In this document: positions 55,904-64,000 of the stretch, in pieces
Layout: every line of letters begins with the position of its first letter
How positions within the stretch are numbered: position 1 is the stretch's first letter
Origin: Limosilactobacillus rudii
GTDB taxonomy: Bacteria > Bacillota > Bacilli > Lactobacillales > Lactobacillaceae
NCBI RefSeq assembly: GCF_014145455.1
Contig: NZ_JACIVB010000017.1
Coordinates: forward strand, 1-64,000
Direction of reading: 5' to 3'
DNA: 64,000 nucleotides
Program-made: the position numbers and the translations under genes
The notes under the pieces: model-generated
Database searches by the model: none
What the model was told of the DNA's origin: nothing
The model's input: the letters and a program-made list of their open reading frames with translations, nothing else

Positions 55904-57292
55904 TCACCTATTAATATTCTCTGCCCTTTCACGGCGCGTCAGCCAGAACAAAATTAATGGTAAAATCACAAAGCCAAAGAACATTCCAAAAATAGCAAAC
56001 CAGTTTGGCGTAAGGTGCCCGGCCTGCTTAATGCTGAATTCACTTACCCAATCGTAACGAATTAAAAGAAAGGCCGTAATCACAACTGAGAGTGCTGGTA
56101 AAACAACATCGGTAAAAAGATTCTTCCGCGCTGGCAAAATCTTTTCCTTATTTGTTCCCCGATAAAAACGGATCACCCCTAGCGGAATGACAATAAACTC
56201 AAAGAACCGGACTGTGGCACTAATTACGATAATCGTTGGCAGGTTGTACTGGAAAGCCATTGGAATACCGATTGCTAAAATCAACGTAATTATAAATGAC
56301 ACAAGCGGAAAATTCCGTTTAGTCCGCCGCGCGATAAATTGCGGAACTTGATTTTCGTTTGCCATCGCTTCGAGAACCCGTGGTGTATGGAACGATGATG
56401 CAACATTAATTCCAAACATTGAGATAATCGCACCAACAAGGATTACATCTTGCAATACCTGGTTATGGAAAATCGCCACAAGTGCTACTACTTGTTTAGT
56501 CGTTACCATTGCTGCTGGATTAACCATCATCGCTACGGCAATCGTACAAATATAAACAATCGCAATTACTAAGATTGCTAACGGGATCGCCCGTGGTAAG
56601 TTTTTTTCGGGTTCTTTCATATCTTCAGAACCAGTTGCCACCGCTTCGAAACCGGTAAAGGCATAAAATGCAGAGATTACTGCCATTACAAATCCAGATG
56701 TCGTAAAAGATGGAATCAACGGCTTACCCGCACTATTTGTCATCGTATTTAACTCACTAAAATGATTGGCACCAGTCTTTAGTAGCACAACTACTCCTGC
56801 AATAATAATTAATGCAAGGGCACCTAGCTTTCCAATTGTCGATAAATCATTAATAATTGTAAAAATTCGTCGCCCCATCATGTTAATAATCATAATTATT
56901 AACATCAATACGACAAAGCCTAAGGTAATATTGCCAAACGACTGGTTCCAGCCAAAAATCGAGAATGTTGTGCGAATAACACCAACCGCCATTACTCCCC
57001 ATGCAACGGAAGCCGAAAAGAAACGGACAACTCCCATATAAAAGCCCATGTTTTCGCCATAGGCTGCCTTAGCATATGAATAAGCAGCCCCACTTTTATT
57101 AACGTACTTTGCCGCCGCAGCGAAGGTAATTGCTAAAATTGAAGCAAAGATTGCCGCAAGGAAATAGGCTAATGGTGCTTTTGTTCCAACCATCGATACC
57201 ACTGACCCTGGTGTTAAGAAAATCCCCGAGCCAATAATCGAATTGATTGCTAATAGCACAATCGACCAGAAGCCTAGTTTAGTTTTTGTCAT
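55904..57292 (-). CDS. APC-family amino acid/polyamine permease
   Basis: A 462-residue permease of the amino acid-polyamine-organocation superfamily with about 12 membrane helices. The first helix has NSIIGSGIFLTPG, the substrate-binding unwound-helix motif of this family. The sixth-helix region FYAFTGFEAVATGSEDMKEP is also typical. It starts 6 nt behind a C26 glutamine amidotransferase gene, so the two share an operon. That partnership resembles the PuuP/PuuD logic, with uptake of an amine or amino acid and hydrolysis of gamma-glutamyl conjugates. The substrate remains unknown. Confidence 0.88.
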   Translation of the reverse strand: MTKTKLGFWSIVLLAINSIIGSGIFLTPGSVVSMVGTKAPLAYFLAAIFASILAITFAAAAKYVNKSGAAYSYAKAAYGENMGFYMGVVRFFSASVAWGVMAVGVIRTTFSIFGWNQSFGNITLGFVVLMLIIMIINMMGRRIFTIINDLSTIGKLGALALIIIAGVVVLLKTGANHFSELNTMTNSAGKPLIPSFTTSGFVMAVISAFYAFTGFEAVATGSEDMKEPEKNLPRAIPLAILVIAIVYICTIAVAMMVNPAAMVTTKQVVALVAIFHNQVLQDVILVGAIISMFGINVASSFHTPRVLEAMANENQVPQFIARRTKRNFPLVSFIITLILAIGIPMAFQYNLPTIIVISATVRFFEFIVIPLGVIRFYRGTNKEKILPARKNLFTDVVLPALSVVITAFLLIRYDWVSEFSIKQAGHLTPNWFAIFGMFFGFVILPLILFWLTRRERAENINR

Positions 57293-57298
57293 AATTTT

Positions 57299-58030
57299 CT
57301 AGCCTTCTTTCATTGCCTTATTAATCAAATCGCTAAAGACCTTATTCATCTCACGGTCACTACGATGGAGCATTTCTGGATGCCACTGGACGCCGATTAC
57401 TGACGCATCATCGTTTTCCAGCGCTTCAACTACCCCATCACTGGCATGACCAACTGCCTGCAATCCTTTCCCAACATTTTTAATTAATTGGTGGTGGAAA
57501 GTATTAACACTTAGCGTTTGACGACCAAATAACTTGGCGAGATAACTATTAGGTTCAAGCGCTACCGACTGACTTTCAATATCTGGCGTCCGGCCTTGAT
57601 TATGTTTAAGGGTCAACCCATCGCGATAACTAGTATCCTGGTAAAGCGAACCGCCATGCGCAACGTTGATTAACTGCGCGCCACGACAGATCCCCAACAC
57701 CGGCTTATGTTGCTTCTCTGCTTCTTTTAATAACAACATATCAAAGTAGTCACGATCCGGCCATATTTCGCCAATCTTAGGTAATGATTCTTCATTATAT
57801 AATCGCGGATCAACATCATGACCGCCTGATAAAATCAACCCGTCAACATTAGCAATCTGGGCAATTGTCACGTCAGGTTGTTCATTAAATGGAATAATAT
57901 ACGGGATACCACCATTTTGAATTACCGAATCAACATAATCTTCGTTTACATAACTTCGGTAGTACCCAGGAAAGGGTCCTTGTTGGTCAATAATCCGAGA
58001 GCCAGATATTCCAATAATTGGTTTTCCCAT
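57299..58030 (-). CDS. Class I glutamine amidotransferase (peptidase C26, PuuD-like)
   Basis: A 243-residue gamma-glutamyl hydrolase-like enzyme. GICRGAQLINVAHGG carries the nucleophile Cys, and GVQWHPEM carries the His and Glu of the triad. GGHDVDPRLYNEE and TFHHQL are typical of the gamma-glutamyl-GABA hydrolase group. It probably splits a gamma-glutamyl amide in the cytosol. The SD GAGGTGAATAAATCAA precedes the ATG. It is the first gene of an operon with an APC permease. A stand-alone peptidase C26 in lactobacilli is often left as hypothetical, so the exact substrate is open. Confidence 0.85.
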   Translation of the reverse strand: MGKPIIGISGSRIIDQQGPFPGYYRSYVNEDYVDSVIQNGGIPYIIPFNEQPDVTIAQIANVDGLILSGGHDVDPRLYNEESLPKIGEIWPDRDYFDMLLLKEAEKQHKPVLGICRGAQLINVAHGGSLYQDTSYRDGLTLKHNQGRTPDIESQSVALEPNSYLAKLFGRQTLSVNTFHHQLIKNVGKGLQAVGHASDGVVEALENDDASVIGVQWHPEMLHRSDREMNKVFSDLINKAMKEG

Positions 58031-58200
58031 TTGATTTATTCACCTCTTAAATTTTACGTAAGTTCTATCATAACATTTACAAAAGATAAGTAAATATAAT
58101 TTGTAATTTTCTTCAGATATTTTACGTTGATTTACGAGACACCAGCTCATATGGTATACTCACTTAAACAAATGTTCGATTAGGTGATAGGAGAAATATA

Positions 58201-58587
58201 ATGCGTAACGTAATCTTAAATCCGACCAAGCAAATCGCACAGAAAATCAATAGGACGATCGAGCAACATTATCAACCCGGTATCAAACAAGCCCTCTTTG
58301 TTTTTACAACTAACATTGGTGACCACCCGATCTATAAGATGAGCTTAGATACCTTTCCCGCTATTGGCTCAAGTATCTCTACCATGATGGTTAGCGAGAT
58401 TCCTACCCAAGATATCACTAAGCAACAATATGTCCTTATGTTATTTGAAATCTACAAGCGCTGGCCACGATTACCGTTCGTCCTCCGCGGCTATACGCCA
58501 AAGCAAGTCCGCTGGTTTCGGCAAAAATTCGGGAAGCGTGTTTTTAACGAGCACACAACCGTTAATTGGTGGAAAGATATAATATAG
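58201..58587 (+). CDS. Small conserved-looking hypothetical protein
   Basis: A 128-residue soluble protein that I do not recognise. It is basic and rich in aromatic residues toward the C-terminus (YKRWPRLPFVLRGYTPKQVRW). It has no signal peptide or membrane helix. It is very likely real: the SD AGGAG lies 7 nt before the ATG, an extended -10 promoter TGGTATACT ends at 58160, and a terminator follows. It is divergent from the C26/permease operon. No function is proposed. Confidence 0.75.
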   Translation: MRNVILNPTKQIAQKINRTIEQHYQPGIKQALFVFTTNIGDHPIYKMSLDTFPAIGSSISTMMVSEIPTQDITKQQYVLMLFEIYKRWPRLPFVLRGYTPKQVRWFRQKFGKRVFNEHTTVNWWKDII

Positions 58588-58621
58588 AAAGCAATTCCCT
58601 ATTTTATTAGCCAACGAAAAT

Positions 58622-58662
58622 AAGCGACCCACACCGACTTAACCGCCGATATGGGTCGCTTG
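58622..58662. terminator. Bidirectional terminator
   Basis: AAGCGACCCA and TGGGTCGCTT form a 10-bp stem between the converging small hypothetical gene and pyrR, with CGG/CCG pairing inside the loop. Confidence 0.8.
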
Positions 58663-58679
58663 TTTAAACGTGCTTAATT

Positions 58680-59228
<549 letters not shown>

Positions 59229-59236
59229 TTAATCTA

Positions 59237-59273
59237 AAATAATAAAATCCTCCGCTCGCTATAAGGAAGGATC
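59237..59273 (-). terminator. Leader terminator (putative attenuator) of pyrR
   Basis: On the minus strand ATCCTTCC pairs with GGAGGAT (one bulged T) and is followed by TTTATTATTTT. It lies between the pyrR promoter and its start codon, as an attenuator should. I did not find a clean PyrR-binding loop, so control by PyrR is inferred. Confidence 0.5.
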
Positions 59274-59344
59274 CAGAGATTTGACTGAGTCTTCACATTC
59301 ACCAAAAACCGATGTTTACGGGAATTGTCGTTATAATTATTACT

Positions 59345-59373
59345 ATTTTAAGGGTCTATCGTGTCCCTGTCAA
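59345..59373 (-). promoter_or_regulatory. Promoter of pyrR
   Basis: Minus-strand TTGACA, a 17-nt spacer and TAAAAT. It begins just after the stop codon of the upstream membrane-protein gene and gives a leader of about 120 nt. Confidence 0.75.
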
Positions 59374-59379
59374 TTGACC

Positions 59380-60162
59380 TTAGTTACTAAATTCGTTCAA
59401 CCATTTCTGTACCTGCTGACTAACACTGCTCCAAATCGCGCTAAAGTCCCCCTGATCTTTCAGTCTATTGACAATTTGCGTCCCCTTATCAGGATTTTGC
59501 CGAACTTCATTAACCGTATTATCAACTTGCGTTAAATCTTGTTTAACACTATTATCTTGCACTTGCTTTTGCAATTGCTGATTTTGATTTTCAATCTTAT
59601 CAAGTCGGTTTTGCAAAGCTTGCTGGTCATGATCTTGTTGATATTGCTGCGTTGCCCCTTTTAATTGGGCCACCTGGTTAGCCAGTCGTTGATTGTCTTT
59701 TGTTAGCTTGTTAATACTACTAGAATTATTGCTAATTTGACTACTTTGTTGGTTATCAGTGGCGGCTTGATTAGCCATTCGCTGGTCATGGGCTCTCACA
59801 CCCCACCATATACCAATAATAATGATTACTGCAATAATCAGCCATAGCCACCATTTACTATGCTTTGTTGAACCAGCAGGAGCATCTTTCCTTTCTTGTT
59901 CGCGCTGAGGCTGGACATTTAACATGATACTTATCTGGGTGCTCTGACCAGTGCGGTCCATCACACTAAGCATTACTGGGTATTCCCCTACTTGGTCAAC
60001 GTCTACCTGCGTTAAGTTCATCACGACCTTATCCGTTAAATTCTGACCTTGATCATCGGTTGCATGAACACCTAAACGCTCCAACAAAACCGTCTGATCA
60101 ATTGGCTGATTAAGCGGCCATATTAATGAATGCTGTTCGACAGTAAGTATTGGCTGACCCAT
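59380..60162 (-). CDS. Membrane protein with Ig-like N-domain and coiled coil
   Basis: A 260-residue hypothetical protein. Residues about 5-85 resemble the bacterial Ig-like DUF5011/LapB-type unit (LERLGVHATDDQGQ ... VGEYPVMLSVMDRTGQ). A basic stretch follows, then one membrane helix (WWLWLIIAVIIIIGIWW, about 104-120), then a Gln/Asn-rich coiled coil (about 145-235) and an amphipathic C-terminal end. There is no signal peptide. The positive residues before the helix predict N-inside, so the Ig-like domain would lie in the cytosol and the coiled coil outside, which is unusual. The ATG follows TACGGAGGAAAAGTT. It lies between purA and pyrR. Function is unknown. Confidence 0.7.
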   Translation of the reverse strand: MGQPILTVEQHSLIWPLNQPIDQTVLLERLGVHATDDQGQNLTDKVVMNLTQVDVDQVGEYPVMLSVMDRTGQSTQISIMLNVQPQREQERKDAPAGSTKHSKWWLWLIIAVIIIIGIWWGVRAHDQRMANQAATDNQQSSQISNNSSSINKLTKDNQRLANQVAQLKGATQQYQQDHDQQALQNRLDKIENQNQQLQKQVQDNSVKQDLTQVDNTVNEVRQNPDKGTQIVNRLKDQGDFSAIWSSVSQQVQKWLNEFSN

Positions 60163-60202
60163 AACTTTTCCTCCGTAACTACTAGTTTTATTTTAGTATA
60201 AC

Positions 60203-60243
60203 GCAAAAGAGACCATGAAAATTGCTTTTCACCGTCTCTTAAT
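60203..60243 (-). terminator. Terminator of purA
   Basis: AAGAGAC-GGTGAAAA pairs with TTTTCA-TGGTCTCTT around GCAA. It is followed on the minus strand by TTGCGTT, right behind the purA stop codon. Confidence 0.75.
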
Positions 60244-60246
60244 TTA

Positions 60247-61545
<1,299 letters not shown>

Positions 61546-61596
61546 TTATTTTCACCTCATGTTTATTTTCTAAAATTAACGTTTTTACTTCGTTAT

Positions 61597-61639
61597 TTTA
61601 CCGAATTCGATTTCAATCGTCAATGTTTTTTCGAACTAT
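61597..61639. promoter_or_regulatory. Possible PurR boxes between purA and guaC
   Basis: TTTACCGAATTCGA (61597-61610) and TTTTTCGAACTATT (61626-61639) contain the CGAA core of Gram-positive PurBoxes. They are spaced about 15 nt apart in the divergent gap. The match to the full consensus is partial. Confidence 0.35.
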
Positions 61640-61674
61640 TTTCTGAAACGCTTTGAAAAATGTACGCGATTTTG

Positions 61675-61703
61675 TTGACGCTCATATTATTTCAGTGCAT
61701 AAT
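61675..61703 (+). promoter_or_regulatory. Promoter of guaC
   Basis: TTGACG, a 17-nt spacer and CATAAT, about 35 nt before the guaC ATG. Confidence 0.65.
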
Positions 61704-61738
61704 AATTAACGGTAAATTTGATAAAAGGAGCAGTTTCA

Positions 61739-62713
61739 ATGCAAACATTCGACTATGATGATATTCAACTAGTCCCTAATAAATGCGTAATCAAAAGTAG
61801 AAAAGAGGCCGATACCAGCATTAAATTTGGCCCGAACACATTCAAAATTCCAGTGGTCCCCGCCAACATGGAGAGCGTTATTGATGAAAAATTAGCCATC
61901 TGGTTAGCGCAAAACGGCTACTACTATGTAATGCACCGGTTTAAGCCACAAACACGAGCCGCATTCATCAAACAGATGCACGAACTTGGGTTATTTGCTT
62001 CTATTTCAGTTGGAATTAAGGATAGCGAGTATAAGTTCATTGATCAGCTAAAATCCGAACAATTGATTCCTGAATACATTACAATCGATGTAGCTCATGG
62101 TCATTCGGACTTTGTTATCAAAATGATTGAATATATCAAGGATAAGCTACCTAGTACTTTTGTCACAGCGGGTAATGTTGCAACTCCCGAAGCCGTTCGT
62201 GACCTAGAAAATGCTGGTGCGGATGCTACTAAAGTCGGCGTAGGTCCGGGTAAAGCATGTATCACTAAGTTAAAAACCGGTTTTGGAACTGGCGGTTGGC
62301 AACTTTCAGCGATCCGCTGGTGCGCCAAAGCTGCCCGAAAGCCAATCATTGCAGACGGTGGTATTCGGCACAATGGCGATATTGCCAAGTCTGTCCGTTT
62401 CGGCGCGTCAATGGTAATGATTGGCTCAATGCTTGCTGGTCACCTTGAATCCCCAGGACACGTAATTACGATTGATGGCAAACGCTACAAGCAATACTGG
62501 GGATCTGCATCAGAAGTTCAAAAGGGTGCTTACCGGAATGTCGAGGGTAAGCAAATGCTGGTACCATTCCGCGGCTCAATTAAAGACACGCTCATTGAAA
62601 TGCAAGAAGACCTGCAATCATCTATTTCTTATGCTGGTGGACGCGACTTGGAAGCAATCCGTAAGGTTGATTATATGATCGTCAAAGACTCAATTATGAA
62701 TGGCGACTATTAA
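61739..62713 (+). CDS. guaC: GMP reductase
   Basis: GuaC converts GMP to IMP and ammonia with NADPH, and so recycles guanine nucleotides for AMP synthesis. The 324 residues form an IMPDH-like (beta/alpha)8 barrel. [11 protein letters not shown] holds the catalytic Cys, [13 protein letters not shown] and [18 protein letters not shown] bind the phosphate, and FRGSIKDT closes the loop. The ATG at 61739 is chosen because AAAGGAG lies 9 nt upstream; an in-frame TTG at 61718 precedes the SD. Its product IMP is the substrate of the divergently encoded PurA, a sensible pairing. Confidence 0.96.
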   Translation: MQTFDYDDIQLVPNKCVIKSRKEADTSIKFGPNTFKIPVVPANMESVIDEKLAIWLAQNGYYYVMHRFKPQTRAAFIKQMHELGLFASISVGIKDSEYKFIDQLKSEQLIPEYITIDVAHGHSDFVIKMIEYIKDKLPSTFVTAGNVATPEAVRDLENAGADATKVGVGPGKACITKLKTGFGTGGWQLSAIRWCAKAARKPIIADGGIRHNGDIAKSVRFGASMVMIGSMLAGHLESPGHVITIDGKRYKQYWGSASEVQKGAYRNVEGKQMLVPFRGSIKDTLIEMQEDLQSSISYAGGRDLEAIRKVDYMIVKDSIMNGDY

Positions 62714-62763
62714 CCACTAAAGGCACCATATTATTGATATAAAAATGAATAGTACGGTACGCA

Positions 62764-62803
62764 AACAGGCATCTAAAGTCAGTAAACTCTAGATGCCTGT
62801 TTT
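62764..62803 (+). terminator. Terminator of guaC
   Basis: ACAGGCATCTA and TAGATGCCTGT form an 11-bp stem followed by TTTTATTATG. It may also serve the gene on the opposite strand. Confidence 0.9.
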
Positions 62804-62813
62804 TATTATGCTT

Positions 62814-62877
62814 GTGGTGACGTGATATCGGGAGGATATAGGCTAGTTTATCCTCCTAGCTACTGTTACGTCGCCAC
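62814..62877. repeat. Nested two-stem inverted repeat
   Basis: The outer arms GTGGTGACGT (62814-62823) and ACGTCGCCAC (62868-62877) pair over 10 bp including one G-T. Inside, GGAGGATA and TATCCTCC form a second perfect 8-bp stem around TAGGCTAGTT. It has no T-run on either strand, so it is not a standard terminator. Confidence 0.65.
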
Positions 62878-62885
62878 TTATATTC

Positions 62886-64000
62886 TTATTTACTTAGTTC
62901 TGCCTGCTTTTGTACAGCAGCTTGACCAAGAATATTCACATAGTTGAACGGACGATCAAAGTGTGGTTGGAAAAGCATATCAACAAATGCTAAGTAGTCA
63001 ATCGTATGTTTATCTTGAATACACAATGAGACAATATTAGCGGATTGTGAGACATCATGCTTACTCATAAATTGACCACCAAGAATTTGACGAGTTTTTT
63101 TATCCCATACCAATGTCATTAGAACTGGGGTAGTCGTTGGCATAAACTCTGGACGATAATTATCCTCGACTGTTACAGATGCAGCATCAAATCCAGCTTC
63201 TTTAGCATTTTCGAGAGTTAATCCTGATGAAACCATCGTTGTTCCATACAAGTTAAGGCCAGAACTAGATTGTGTTCCCATATCCTTCATTGTATTGCCA
63301 AAGACATTGACTCCCACAATCGTTCCTTGGCGAATAGCATTGGTGGCAAGCGGAATATAGGCGTCTTTACCGGTTGGGTTATAGTGGACCGCCGTTGAAT
63401 CACCTGCTGCATAAATATCCGGATCAGATGATTGCATGTATTCATTGGTAATGATTGCTCCATTATCATGCATCTTGACCTTTCCTTTTAAGAGGTCAGT
63501 GTTTGGACGGAAGCCAACACATAAAATCGCAATATCTGCCTCATAGCTTCCCTTATTAGTCTCAACAGTCACACCATTTTCATGATTCTTGAACCCGGTT
63601 ACCCGTTGATCGAATGCGAAATGCGCACCATGTTCAACGAACTGTTGCTGAATTCGGTCAGTGTATTCCTTGTCAAAGTACTTGTGTAACATTCGTGGTG
63701 AACCATCAATTAAAGTTACATCTTTATTTTGGCGGGTGTAAGCTTCAACTAATTCAACACCAATGTAACCCCCACCAATTACTACGATTCGTTGCGCATC
63801 TTTTGCAACATTGAATAGTTCTTTAGCGTGGTGGTAGTTCTTACACAAATAAACATGCGGGCCATCTACACCCTCAATTGGTGGAATTACCGGCCATGAA
63901 CCAGTTGTATCGACTAATTTATCATAGTGGTCCGTCTTTGTTTCACCGGTCACTAGGTCTGTAACAGTCACCGTCTTTGTCTGCGGGTCAATTTCTGTTA
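62886..64000 (-). CDS. NADH oxidase/CoA-disulfide reductase-family flavoprotein (5' end outside window)
   Basis: The open frame runs to the window edge, so the start and the N-terminal FAD-binding part with the redox Cys lie beyond 64000. About 371 residues are visible. TTGSWPVIPPIEG ends the first FAD segment, RIVVIGGGYIGVELVEAY is the NADH-binding motif, ILCVGFRPNTDLL and DIYAAGDSTAVHYN are the second FAD segment, and the C-terminal dimerisation domain includes GGQFMSKHDVSQSANI. Lactobacillar members are mostly water-forming NADH oxidases. Without the N-terminus I cannot exclude an NADH peroxidase or CoA-disulfide reductase. A true Met start is not visible; the GTG at 63971 is internal. Confidence 0.85.
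   Translation of the reverse strand, partial: TEIDPQTKTVTVTDLVTGETKTDHYDKLVDTTGSWPVIPPIEGVDGPHVYLCKNYHHAKELFNVAKDAQRIVVIGGGYIGVELVEAYTRQNKDVTLIDGSPRMLHKYFDKEYTDRIQQQFVEHGAHFAFDQRVTGFKNHENGVTVETNKGSYEADIAILCVGFRPNTDLLKGKVKMHDNGAIITNEYMQSSDPDIYAAGDSTAVHYNPTGKDAYIPLATNAIRQGTIVGVNVFGNTMKDMGTQSSSGLNLYGTTMVSSGLTLENAKEAGFDAASVTVEDNYRPEFMPTTTPVLMTLVWDKKTRQILGGQFMSKHDVSQSANIVSLCIQDKHTIDYLAFVDMLFQPHFDRPFNYVNILGQAAVQKQAELSK

Noticed and set aside
59265-59282. GATCCAGAGA as a PyrR-binding loop (ARUCCNGNGAGGYU)
   Set aside because: The partial match is on the plus strand, opposite to pyrR transcription, and lacks the GG of the core.

Overview
The window reads as chromosome from a host-adapted lactic acid bacterium, most likely a Limosilactobacillus (L. 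reuteri group or a close relative). The reasons are YSIRK-type signal peptides with LPQTG anchors, very large Rib/Mub-type adhesins, a GtfA/GtfB glycosyltransferase pair, CcpA-type cre sites, and a low-to-middle GC content. The species is inferred, not proven.

Layout. (1) 1-115: the 3' end of a group II intron, running in from the left edge. (2) 337-35043: three consecutive minus-strand genes for giant cell-wall-anchored adhesins (4698, 2693 and 3339 aa). All share one plan: YSIRK signal, low-complexity spacer, pectate-lyase-like beta-solenoid head, RibLong/Rib domains, an unnamed central domain, Mub-B2-like repeats, a Rib stalk and LPQTG. Each gene has its own terminator, a similar upstream palindromic motif and a strong Shine-Dalgarno (SD). 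Each also has a C-rich motif just after its stop codon that is complementary to its own SD. A class II Fic protein, bracketed by two identical 74-bp palindrome-containing repeats, sits between the first two adhesin genes.

(3) 35368-42953: a flavin redox region. It holds an FMN reductase, an FMN reductase-PAS fusion, and a cytosolic-looking ApbE flavin transferase in one operon, followed by a decayed Rpn nuclease gene, rlmD, and a FAD_binding_2 (fumarate-reductase-like) enzyme divergent from a LysR regulator. The fusion ends in a disordered tail with four DxxTGAS motifs, which resemble ApbE flavinylation sites. I regard this as the best candidate for something undescribed: a soluble, multiply flavinylated NAD(P)H reductase, possibly feeding the nearby FAD reductase.

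(4) 42975-48999: oligosaccharide uptake and hydrolysis: a LacI regulator, two SLC45-like MFS transporters and a GH13 oligo-1,6-glucosidase, with cre/LacI operators placed on the promoters. (5) 49009-54183: gtfA-gtfB next to an MSCRAMM-like protein that lacks a recognisable export signal and sortase anchor. The pair could glycosylate surface proteins, but the substrate is not shown by sequence.

(6) 54321-64000: housekeeping and small genes: a DUF2628-like membrane protein, a TetR regulator, an APC permease with a C26 glutamine amidotransferase, a small unknown, pyrR behind a leader terminator, a coiled-coil membrane protein, divergent purA and guaC, and an NADH oxidase-family gene cut off by the right edge. 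No tRNA, rRNA, CRISPR array or complete insertion sequence was seen.
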